This document shows, one piece after another, positions 20,303-30,907 of a stretch of 64,000 nt of DNA. This DNA comes from Tubulanus polymorphus (lineage: Eukaryota; Nemertea; Palaeonemertea; Tubulaniformes; Tubulanidae), in NCBI RefSeq assembly GCF_964204645.1, contig NC_134028.1, positions 17,039,263-17,103,262 of the forward strand. The letters run 5' to 3'. The translations under genes were made by a program, and so were the position numbers. The notes beneath the pieces are model-generated. The model was not told where the DNA came from and did not search any database. It worked only from the letters and a program-made list of their open reading frames with translations. How positions within the stretch are numbered: the first letter of the stretch is position 1; each line of letters begins with the position of its first letter.

Positions 20303-21473
20303 CTATAACCTCTCTGGTATAGCTGGATACTCAAAGCCGGTATAAAGTTCATTTGGAGAAGGCCACTTAAGTCGTATTGTTGAGACAACACAGGAAGGCA
20401 GGATACGACGATTTCCACGACCAAGTATGCCCCATGCCCAACGACAGAAACGACGGTACGCAATGTGTCGATATAATCTGGAAATTAGTATAAACGTGAG
20501 AAAGTTGAATTAGAACAAAAATTAAATGGTCAAAATATTTTGTGACGATTTAACTAGGTGTGTTCTCAAAATTGTTTTACCTTCTGTTTAGTTTTAATAA
20601 TGTCATTAATATTTTAATAATAATTTACTAAGCAGTATGTTTTTGATAATCACAGGTATGCATTATTTTTTAATGAATTTTTAAGGAACTTACTCTTCAA
20701 CTGGTTCCTCATCACCTACAGGCCAGTTATCTCGGACGAAATCATAAAAACATACTTTTAAGACCTCGGGCTCGAGGCAGTTTGCTCTGAAACCATGCAC
20801 TTCAGTAATGCAGAGTACATTGTTGGCAGTGCTTATTTCTTTAAGGCATGGAAACTCTTGGCAGCACACATTCATTCGAGTTTTTTCCATAATGCTGCAG
20901 ACATTTCTGCACAAACACCTAAAAATATATTCATTTTTAAATATTGTATATTATCTAATTATTTCTTACCTGAAAAAAAAAATTTGCTCAGCGAATAATC
21001 ACTATATTTCCTCGTTATTTTTGGCGCAAAAGAAAAAAGAGGGTTTTATTCACCTTTATTTTATACAAAAATAGTCTTGCACGCTGAGGAGAGTAGAAAT
21101 GTAAACCGGGAAATTTGTTTTGCAAACAAGCGGCAATAATAATGTTTATTGAATTTATTTCGATCAGCTGATTGACGTAAACAATTTTACCAAATGCCAG
21201 AATCCAACATGGGAATTAATCTACGCAGTCCTAAACGTATTTATTCTTATTTAATTAATAAAAATATCCTACATACCAGTCCGTATTGTCAGCTCGCTGA
21301 CGATATTCTTCATCACTGCTTATATCGTCTGAAGATGAAGCCGAGCTGTCGTCGTCGGAGTTAGGCCTAATTTCCCTATTTGCTGCTAGCGGTTCAAACA
21401 TGTAAGGAGCTACGTTATTTACGTTCCTTGCATCTATTTCAGTTATATCCAAAATTTCTTCATCCGATGACAT
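20303..21473 (-). CDS. P2X7 ballast-domain-like protein in K1, three exons, intact
   Basis: Exons 21473-21277, 20918-20694 and 20477-20303 join in phase at GT/AG introns to give a complete frame of 198 codons. Exon 1 is acidic and serine-rich. The first junction forms a Trp followed by a cysteine cluster (CLCRNVC, then CC and further Cys). Exon 3 has IAYRRFCRWAWGILGRGNRR, ILPSCVVSTIR and LYTGF, the recurring signature of the cytosolic C-terminus (ballast domain) of the P2X7 receptor and of free-standing homologues in invertebrates. In P2X7 this region binds zinc and guanine nucleotides. Its role in a transposon is unknown; DNA binding or help in transposition are guesses. There is no membrane segment, so this is not an ion channel. 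It converges on the transposase gene, leaving about 120 bp between stops. Confidence 0.8.
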
Positions 21474-21767
21474 TTTGCGACAATAGCACGAATGATTAGC
21501 GCTTGAATCGACGTATTGTTCTATTGTTATCGCAACATTGGCGAGATCGCTTGTCGGAACCTACGTCACGGCATCGGGCCACCTATCGGAATTTTTATGA
21601 ACTGGCGTTTCGGCAAATACCGTAAAAAGTGAAATTTCAACCACCAATTTGAAACCAATGATCAATTTATTTCTTGCTTAATTGTCTCTATAATCAATTC
21701 TTTAATATAAAAAAAACTTCCGATGAAGTAAAATCGCGGATATAATTAGAGGTCATAGGACCTTTAA

Positions 21768-22799
21768 AGTTCACATGCAGTTCACATGTAGTACCGCATG
21801 CGCAATGTGCCGATTTCTCGACTTAGAGCCATTACAGCACTGACTAATGCGCATGCGTTAGGTAGAAACGGAGACTTGGGAAACTTTACGGTTTTTGCCA
21901 GTAGCATGGTACGCACTAAATTCAAAATTACTTTATTACCAATATTTTCTAAGCATAGTTTCATTGGTTGCCTCATTAATTAAATTCAGACCAAACCAAA
22001 TCAAATATCATATTTTTAATAACCTAAAAGTACATTATGAACTTTTGAATGGTCTAACCCCAGTATAGTCCCCCGTGATTTGGAAATTCTCGGAGCTCTC
22101 CGTTATTTACTTACTAAATGACGTCACAAACTGTTATTTCGCCGGTGCTTGTTGTCTAACAATTCAATTCAATTCTTTATTTACAGTAACCTAATAAGTA
22201 ATTTTAAGTTTCAAATAGGCTGGAATTCTTTATTTACAGTAACCTAATAGGTAATTTTAAGTTTCAAATAGGGTGGAAAGTACATTCAGACAATCTGTTG
22301 GTTCAGAGAGACCGATATTACAGTATCAATTTATACATTTCGTTTCGAAGCTGTCAGTTGCCGAATCTGAATGAAGATGAATTTTATTTGACGAAATCGG
22401 CGGAAAATATATAATAATAATAATAATAATCAACAGAATTTCAAGAGGGTTTTCGACGAAAGTCAGAAAACCCTAATAAAAAAGAAATTGAACATAACAT
22501 ATTGAGAATCCGAAATGACTTATCTAAGCAATTTGATTGATCGAGGCGCTGACGAGAACGGACGATTGCTTTGTGATACACATATACAGTGAGTGCGCGT
22601 AACAACAGCTGCGCGTGGATAGATCGATACAGCGAGGTGCTACTGAGAACGGTTATTAACACGCGTGCTATTACTGTAGTACTGTGCTCGGATAGATAGA
22701 TGCTGTGAGGCTTGGATGAGAACGGACGATTGCGTGCTTGTTATATACAAGGGGAAGTAATCCCCACTCATCACCACAAGTAATTTTTTTTCCTTATAA
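21768..22799 (+). repeat. Diverged repeat region upstream of the Polinton-like element
   Basis: Non-coding. Bases 22010-22160 match, with much divergence, the part of repeats A/B/C reading AAAGTACATTTTGAACTTTT to TGACGTCAC. A segment near 21835-21900 is an inverted relative of 2640-2695 (CCGTAAAGTTTCCCAAG ... GCATGCGCATTAG). A short duplication with GTAATTTTAAGTTTCAAATA occurs twice (22195 and 22250). A (TAA)n run and a hairpin AGGGTTTTCGAC...CAGAAAACCCT follow at 22414-22475, shared with 34720-34783. This may be a decayed left terminal repeat of the Polinton-like element. Confidence 0.5.
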
Positions 22800-24160
22800 A
22801 TGGGAGGGAATAAGACAGAACAAATTGATGTTAATGAAAATCAATATTATTGTCCATATTGTAAAAAATACATTGATAAATCTCAAAAATCGCGTCATGA
22901 AAAATCTGCAAATCATATAAAAAATGTAATAGATTTTCAAACTCCAGAAAATTCCAATGAAAGAAAAGAACGATTAGATGATATGAATGTGGATGAAATG
23001 AAATGTGAAGTTTGTAATGAATTTATAGTAAAAAGGAATTTTAAAAGACATATCAAATCACAAAAACACCATCAAAATTTAAGTAATTATGTTTTAGGAA
23101 CTGATTATTTTGATGATAAACCTCAACAAGTAAAAAAACCAACTTCAAAAACTAAATCCATTTCAAATAAACCTTACATGGAAAATGTTAGAAATTATAT
23201 CGATTCACTAGAAATAGTAGATACAATTGGAATTTTTGAAACATTACATAGTAAAATTGGTCCTGCAGCCATTATATTTAGATTTTTTAAAGGTACAACA
23301 ATAGAAGATTATAGTAAATTTAATGAAATAATGGAAAAAATACTAGATTTGATAGTAAAAAGTAAAACAATGTTTAAAAATGATTCAAACTTTACAACAG
23401 AAAAGGATATTAAAGGATCACCTTATATTGAATTACCATTTACAACAAAAGCAGTTATAAATGTTCAAAATGAAGATAATAAATGTTTTCTATGATCAAT
23501 TATTAGTTCTTTACACCCAACTCAGGAAAATGTTTGTAGAATAACAGATTACCGGAAATATGAAACATTATATAAAATTGATCAATATCCAGTAACTATA
23601 AAAATGATTCCTAAAATAGAAAAAGTTAATAATTTAAAAATAAATGTATTTGAATTAATGCAATTACCAAAGACAAAAGGTAAAAATATTAAAGATTATA
23701 CATTAGAAGCTTTATATTTAACAGAATATTATGATGATGAAAATGCTATAGATTTGTTATATTACAAAAAAGATGAAAATGAACATTATATGTGGTTAAA
23801 ACAAATTGATTTATTCTTTAGAACAGAAAGTGATTATCATCGTAAAATTTATCTATGTAGAAAATGTTTATCTAAATTTATGACTGAGAATACATTATTA
23901 AAGCATAAAGAATTGTGCGATAATAAGGATTTTTGCAAATTAATAATGCCAACAAAAAAGATTGTAAGTTGAAATTTACTAATCATAAATTTAAAAATAT
24001 TGTTCCATTTGTAATTTATGGGGATTTTGAATCGTTGAATATAGAATTAACTGATCAAGATAGAAAAGAAATATATAACAAAAAGCAATTTTTAAAATCA
24101 ATGGATAAAGGAAATGAATTAAATGAAGATATAATTCAAGATCCACCAATGATAAACACA
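22800..24160 (+). pseudogene. PolB N-terminal half (zinc fingers, exonuclease motif I), Polinton/adintovirus-like
   Basis: N-terminal part of a type-B DNA polymerase of the protein-primed kind used by Polintons and adintoviruses. The start at 22800 sits in TTATAAATGG. The first 90 residues hold two C2H2 fingers (CPYCKKYI...H....H and CEVCNEFI...H....H). A third finger, LCRKCLSKFM...H....C, lies at about 23860-23920. The exonuclease I motif (IYGDFES) is near 24017. Breaks: a TGA at 23493-23495 where relatives have Trp, and a frame shift near 23940-23970. The gene then runs into an inserted repeat at 24160, and the rest of the polymerase resumes at 34841. It is not expected to make a functional enzyme. 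Confidence 0.75.
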
Positions 24161-24195
24161 AATATAGCTGCCAAGCAGCGATGACGGGTTTTCTG

Positions 24196-25636
24196 CAAAG
24201 CCATTCAGAAAGATCGGAATTGTAGTAAATTGAAATATCGATACATAGAATAAAATGCATTGACAGATTCGAATCTAATATGCTACCACTGTGTAAACGT
24301 CAAATATGATTCAGCTTTGAAAAATACGTGGACGTACAATCAACAAATATTAATCTATTTGAGCAGGCATTTATTTTGGCATTCAAACATCATGATACTG
24401 TATTATCACCATGCTTAAAAATGGATCTGTCCTATTAAGAACTCATCTCGCACCTGAGTCGATAGATTGAGTGAATTTACAGATAAGAACGTATTATGAT
24501 TTAGAATAGATTGAAGAAGTTAATGTTTTTATTGAAATATTTGAATAAATACATGTACATATATTGTAGTGTAGATTCAATCAATAAATTATGAATTGAT
24601 CTGGTCTGGGTTTCCGGCTGATGTTGATTTTGGCTTTTATGGATTACAAATTCTATAGTGATAAAAAATTGATACCTGCAACATGTGTGTAAATCAAACC
24701 TATTCCACTAGTTGCGTGTGTTTCCTAATAAACGGGAGAGTCACTCTTGTTCTGAGTTATTAGAAAAATAATGTTCATTTAGTTTTTTAAAATTCATTGC
24801 CTTTTTTAAAATTCTGTAATGATATTTGTTCTTTCCTAATTTTTATTACTGTATGAACCAATGATATGCTTTGTAAATATGATATAATAAAATAAATTTG
24901 AATTTGAATTAAATTTGAACATGAGAATCAGGCATAACTTGTGTTTTTTTTTAACTTGTCTTTTGTTAACAGTTCCAGAGTTTCAATTACAATAATATTC
25001 AAATCAGCTAAAAAAGTACATAGGACTAAATGAAATGAACCGTTTAGTTACTGCAAACCTATTCCAGTGTTATGTCGATCGTGTTGAATCACTTTGCTTG
25101 AGTTGAAAGAATCAGATCTTCTATGGTGCAACATCGGTCGAAGAGAGATATCTTGGTGTTGACTGTCCATCTAACTTCATGCGTTTGACATTGGAATCAG
25201 CATCATACTCATTTGAACTGCAAAATATTCATACAACATGAAAAACCTACAGTACATGTATACAGTAATCAAAATTTCACCGATGTTGGATATTTGAATA
25301 AACGTTAGGCTTATTTCAGTATTCTAAAGCAGGAAATAATAAACCCAATCAATAGGCCCTATTCCCATTGGAACAATTGTATAATGCATACAGCTGTACC
25401 GTACACTTATCAGTCAAGAATGGAGAAATCGGTATACCAAACCTACGGACAGCAAAATGTACAGGCCTACAATGATTTCTGGTATACAAGCCGTGACCAT
25501 ATGAACGTTTTGGATCTAGGTTTGACTATTAATGTCAGCAGGTCAGAGAGGGCCTGGCCAAATTTAATCACATGGCTCAAATCAATTGGCCTTTCTGCGT
25601 TTGAATACTTCACTGTATTGTTTTAACTAGGGGTCC
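24196..25636. other. Non-coding interior of the insertion
   Basis: AT-rich sequence without a supportable gene. The 80-codon frame at 25384-25626 has no recognisable content and no splice or codon support. Confidence 0.5.
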
Positions 25637-26740
25637 AGGGACACCATGCCCACTTGGGAAGTAGTTCCGAATGCTCAACAATCTAACAATTTCAATATTC
25701 AACGCCCCCTGGTGACCATATTCAAAACCCAATGACCTTGAAACTCACCACAATCATAGAACATGTCACGAACTATAACTTTGTAATTGATCATGGTAAC
25801 AAAATATGCCTAGGTACCAATATAATAAGGAAATACTAAGTTATTCTACTATTCAACGCCCCCTGGTGACCATATAGAATAACTAATGGCCTTAAAACAT
25901 GCCACAATCATAGATCATGTCATGAGCTACAACTTTGCAATTGATTGTGGTTACAAAATGTGCATTGATACGAATATAATATAGAAATACTAAGATATTG
26001 TATTATTCAACGCCCCCTGGTGGCCATATACAAAAACCAATGACCTTCAAACTCACCACAATCATAAACCATGTCATGAGCTACAACTTTCCAATTGATT
26101 GTGGTAAGAAAATATGCTTAAATATCAACAATATAATGTGGAAAAACTTTTCCCACCTACGAATGAGTGCTTATGACACCAAGATGGCCGCCAATTGCGT
26201 CATAATTGGCTGATCAAAAATACCTGTCTCAGGTATAACACATCCCTTTTCAAAGAATACCCATCACAAATTGCAATGAGAAATGGCGAACCAGTAGGGA
26301 GCTACAGCACTCCGAATTCGGGCCAAAATTGACATTTTTGGGCACTAAAAAGGTCATAGGACGGTCATCTTGAGTCCGATCGACCCAATTTTTGTTATGC
26401 TGATGGGCCCTGGGGGGATTCACATACATCCAAAAGATCAAGGTAATTGATCAAAGCGTCTTCAAAATTTACCTCAAAAAGTTCAAAAATGTGTAAAAAG
26501 TGTTGATTTTGGCGAACAACAATGGCTGCCAGTCGGCCATCTTGATTCTGACAGGGCCAGTTTTTGGGCTGAAGATGTGTCTAGGGTAGATACATGTGTA
26601 ACCCAAATATCAAGACATTACATTGAAGCGTCTTCAAAACTTCCCAAAATAACTGGATTCCGTCTACAGACGGACGGACGACGGACGATAAGTGAACGCA
26701 ATAGCCCGCTGGGACTAAAGTCCCAAGTGGGCTAAAAATA
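25637..26740 (+). mobile_element. Non-autonomous repeat with 12-bp inverted ends and three 154-bp tandem units
   Basis: The ends GCCCACTTGGGA (25648-25659) and TCCCAAGTGGGC (26721-26732) are inverted repeats. Inside, a 154-bp unit starting ATTCAACGCCCCCTGGTG is repeated three times from 25697, 25851 and 26005. The right part holds a GACGGACGGACGACGGACGA stretch. It is non-coding. Similar CCCTGGTGGCCA/ACGGACGG repeats are familiar to me from marine invertebrate genomes, but I cannot name the family. Confidence 0.7.
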
Positions 26741-27930
26741 GGCCTATCGAGTGAATTAGTACATAGACTGAATTAGACTTTAGGCTAGTCCTGACCAAAT
26801 CCTATCCATGTAATAATGGCACCAGTTATTAGTAACATCACTGTAGGGCCGACGAGAGGGGAAAAAGTTGTGTTTGTAGCACATAGGCATGGTAGGCTTG
26901 TCGCACTCACTTAATACTTAAAACGCTGTTGTTACCTGTGACTGTACGGCGATTACTGCAGGTTAGCCATATGTGAGTACCTTGACGCTCAGATATGCAA
27001 TATTGGGATTCGAAACCAAACGAAAAAAAACAAACCAGTAGTAGTCCAGTGATTTACCCACTGTGCCACAGAATGTAACTGCAGGTTAGATGAAATTTGA
27101 TTTACAAATAGCCTAGCCTCACCTAACCCAAACTCTGTTCTTTTACGCACGCGTGTTTGCAGATTACAGGAACTCACGTACGGTTAACCTGTGGAGATCA
27201 CCATACAGTCGGTAGGCTTTCTGAGCTTCCACACTTCACAACCGAACCAACTGACCAATCAGTATATTTATTCCCAGTATGCACCAACCGGCACAGGCCT
27301 AACACTGTTTGTCGACTGTGTGTACCGTAGTAGGCTATCGATAATCACCTGATACTTTTCTGTCGTTTGTTTTCTCTCTGAGACGAACGTAATTCTAATA
27401 GCCCTCCGCGACTCAACGACCTTGATTTAAACTTGATCAAGTCAAAATCTGTTTATTGACTCTTTTGGTTACATGAACTGATCAGCAATATACTTAAATG
27501 AAATAACCCGAATAACAACAAATCAAAAATATTAAAGAGGTAACCAACAAATGCCCGTAAACCTGTCAGACTCGCGAACGCCGGACTCGTAAACTCTTGG
27601 ACTCGGACCCGCTGAGCAATAAATTCATAAAATTGACTTTGAAATTAATTGTGGAGAAGAGAGGGAATAATTCGATAGCTCTTCCTCATAAAGAAGAGAG
27701 AAATTTCGGACAAGAAAACACAACATGGCTACTAATTGAACGGAGCCAAATTTCCGATGTTTACGGCTCGACAGTGCCTTTATAACGTGGATTTATCAAA
27801 ATTCCCATGCAGTATCTGGAGATTGAAGTGGACTGAAGGATGTCATACGGATTGTATCGGCGACAGCGGTAAGGTAAGGAAGCCTTTACACTTTTAACAA
27901 AAACTGTGTGGAAAAGGGTAAAAAAAATAA
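26741..27930. other. Non-coding region with a tRNA-derived repeat and a flank shared with 49000-49450
   Basis: No gene is supported. On the minus strand at about 26998-27072 there is an A-box-like TGGCACAGTGGGTAAA and a B-box-like GGTTTCGAATCCC at SINE-like spacing. Bases about 27740-27880 are an inverted relative of the DNA just outside repeat C (around 49050-49450), for example CGATGTTTACGGCTCGACAG. Confidence 0.5.
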
Positions 27931-29194
27931 TAAATATAGCTGCAAAGCAGCGATAACGGGTTTTCTGAGCAGGCGTGCTATTCATAGTTTGAAAAGTGGA
28001 TAATAAAAATATATCAATACGGGATACGCATTTGACGTGTCAAGTCACACCAATGCGGTTTAACATAACATAATTTATAGTTATAGTCAAATTGGGGGTT
28101 ACTCGGGTCGTTTATTGTCTGCGGAGTCGAGTAGATTGGTTACCCGTCTGTAACATTGGTTACGGAAACGACTCGTCAGCTTGATGAGTTGTATGTATTA
28201 TGATTGTGCGCCACCTGCATCTTCCGAAATAATGTTCAATTATTTGAAGGGAGGATTGAAATCAATTATCAACGTACATCTGAATATGTAATAGTCCTTA
28301 GTAACTTTCTGTTGCAGAGGGCATAGAAAAGATTTTGAAATTATTTAATTAAAATATAAATTTTACGAAAAATAAACTATTATGGTCAGTACAAATTGAA
28401 AATTCATAGTGTATTTTTAAGAACAAGCTTACATAGCTTACAGAATACATCACGTACATTTGAATTTTACAGGTGATGGGTAAAAATTAACGTGTGACAG
28501 AAAAAAATGTAGTTAATTATTTAACAATATCGAAATATGTGCTCTCATTTTAAACTAATGGAGTGATACGCAATTAATCACATGGCCTGTATTAAAAGAT
28601 AGAACATACAAGTCGAAACATGTGAACAGAAAATAAAACTTTGATGTCAGTGACCAGTATCGAATTACACAACGACAATTGACTTTAAACTCAACAAACA
28701 TTATTAAAGAATGTTTCAAACAAAATGCTTTATATAACGACATGAATAAACTTGTTTTACAAAACAAGAAAGTACATTTTGAACTTTTGAATGGTCGAAT
28801 CCCATTTATTCACAGTAACCTGTGATGTGGCGATCCTCGGAGCCATCATTCTTGATGACGTCACTAACAAGTGGTCACGGCCGTCGCGTGCACTCATTTC
28901 TTTGAAAATCTAGCTTCCTCGCGGAGCGGGACCTGGTGACGCTGCGCCCCACCCCCTTCGCCCTGAGAAATATCTTATTCCCAGTCAGCAAAGACAGGTT
29001 CTAAAGATCATAGAGTGCATCGCTGGAGGGTTTCCGATCCAATTTGAATTGGTGCGGTGGCGCTCTCAATGCGGAAGTTTTTGTGAATTTTTCAGTCGGT
29101 GACGGACGTTTATCGTTGTAAGTGATGTTATATGTAAAAAATGCAGGGAAACCTATCTCAATTTGTTTTTAGCGATGCAGCGGAACTAATAAGG
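27931..29194 (+). repeat. Dispersed 1.2-kb repeat, copy B
   Basis: Full-length copy, same orientation as A and inverted relative to C. It ends at GCGGAACTAATAAGG, the same inner boundary as C (47673). Conserved parts include TAACATAACATAATTTATAG and TGACGTCACTAACAAGTGG. There are no genes inside. Confidence 0.9.
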
Positions 29195-30318
29195 AACATT
29201 TTGGGTAAAAGTGCAGATCCGCACCTCTCCGCGTAAACGGTTCAATCAATTACATTAAATATCAATGTTTCAGATTCAAAATTCAGCAATCCAGTACATT
29301 GCCTGTTTAATTCAAGATATCTCCACTAGAAAGATTTTAGGGCGCTATTGCACTTTCGTACCCCCCTCCCAAAATTTTTTATTTCTGTATATTATTAATC
29401 AGGGAGGTCTGTAGAGTCAAAATAAATTACTTTTGACAAAAAAAATTAATTTTTTCCTAGCCAAAATTCTGATAATTTGGGGCCGATTTCCTCGATCCAA
29501 ACCGATGGGTCGGCCATGTTTCCGCACTAATTACCACCTAAAAACATCTGAATAAATGTATCTCAATAAATTTAATTGAATTGAATTGATAAAATTTCGT
29601 TTTTGGGCATATAACTTTTCTTCATCAGAACATCTTTAGATCAATAGCTAAGTATGAAAATAATGCAAACATACACGTCATTTTCAGAGATGGTTATGTT
29701 TGAAAACATGGCTTTTGCAAAGTTTTAATGTCATGACATTTCAGTAGAGGGTTAGAAACTTTGATTGACATCCAATATGGCGTTGTTGACGTCGCGAATC
29801 GGCGATTTTACACGCGATTTAGGGCCAAAATATCTAAATTTTAGTCAAGTAAAAGTAAGTTTTTTGGGTCAAAAGTTACTGATTTTGAATCCCTAGACCT
29901 TCCTGATGGCGCTAATGAGAAAGATTATTCTATTATTTAGGCCTATTCAAATTTTCTGTCCACTGCCACGTGGAAATAAAGACCCAGTCAAAATTGCGCA
30001 TCACGCTTTGACGAAGAAATTGGTTCTAGGCTATAAATTTTACGACTCAAACGAATCTTTTCCTCAACAAAGCCGCTTTTAGTTTGATGCAAAATGAAAT
30101 TTGCTTTTAAAATGTGTAACTAGGCCTAATCAAAAGGATATTTCAAAAGCAAACTTTGCCGGGCCAAGAGCCATATTGAATTCAATTTTTTCCGAACCAT
30201 TATGCCTCTTTCATCATAACATTATTTATCCTATTTCAAGATCTTAGGCCTACAAGTAGAGAGAGGGCCTACGTTGGGTTCAAATCGGAATTTTAAGATT
30301 TATTTCATTTAATTCCAG
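29195..30318. other. Non-coding region
   Basis: No gene or clear repeat is recognised. It is moderately AT-rich with scattered AG/GTAAGT signals toward its right end, where the tandem exon-like units start. Confidence 0.4.
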
Positions 30319-30907
30319 GTTTTCACTGTAGATTATCAAAGACATGTGGCGTTGTGGGAGTTCATACTTGTTTGATAATCCATCATTTGTAAGTGTAAGG
30401 CTATTTGAGGGATTCGAAACCGACATTTTGTAAATTTTGTAGCTTTATTACGTTTAATTCCAGATGTTTATCATGACACGTTTCATTTTGGGGGTTTGTC
30501 AGCGAGTTTGTATGCTGTCGGCAGAAGTAGTTTGATAATTCGTTTCATTCAAGTAAACAGCTATTTGAAGGATTCGAAACAGAAATCTGTATTGTGAATT
30601 TTTTAGTTGTATTTTGTTTGATTCTAGGTGAATAGGACATGATTCATTTTGGGAGTTTGTCCGCGAGTTTGTATACTGTCAAATGAAGTTTCTTCGTCAA
30701 TTTGTCGTATGTAAGTATCAATCTATAGGTTATATAGGCCCTATTAGGGGTTCGATACAGAAATTTGGTGAATTCCTCAGATTTATTTTAATTTATTCCA
30801 GGTTGTTATCAGAAAAATATGTACTTTATTTCATAGGTTGGTCTTTGATTGAAAACTAAAAATGGATGATAGTTCTAAATTTGATGTTGATTCACATGAC
30901 CAATCTA
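30319..30907 (+). repeat. Four tandem exon-like units with splice sites
   Basis: Four diverged copies of a unit about 145-175 bp long. Each contains a T-rich acceptor (such as TTTAATTCCAG or TTTATTCCAG), an exon-like body of 70-106 bp, and a donor (GTAAGT or AGTAAAC). Between units stands a B-box-like GGATTCGAAAC. The bodies are 30319-30388, 30464-30552, 30628-30710 and 30802-30907; two share TTTGTCNGCGAGTTTGTAT. The first three look like duplicated untranslated exons, while the fourth holds an ATG. Confidence 0.55.

Larger units (their letters stand above)
16803..21763 (+). mobile_element. K1: Kolobok-like TTAA DNA transposon with transposase and P2X7-C-like gene
   Basis: A 4961-bp element with a perfect 16-bp terminal inverted repeat, AGGTCCTATGACCTCT at 16803 and its complement ending at 21763. 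It is flanked on both sides by TTAA (16799-16802 and 21764-21767). The TTAA duplication, AGG-type ends and the relationship of its transposase to a THAP-containing one in K2 point to the Kolobok superfamily; piggyBac also uses TTAA, but the protein does not look like it. Two genes converge: the transposase on the plus strand (17053-20181) and a P2X7-C-like gene on the minus strand (20303-21473). The terminal repeat is itself partly palindromic (AGGTC....GACCT). Confidence 0.85.

Noticed and set aside
20303..21473. A P2X receptor channel gene
   Set aside because: There is no membrane segment or extracellular ligand-binding region; only the cytosolic tail-like part is present.
16803..21763. piggyBac assignment for K1 on the basis of TTAA
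   Set aside because: The protein motifs (GDGRC, TDRH, DAWH) match the THAP-bearing transposase of K2, not a piggyBac core.
25384..25626. 80-codon plus-strand ORF
   Set aside because: No homology pattern, splice site or start context supports it.
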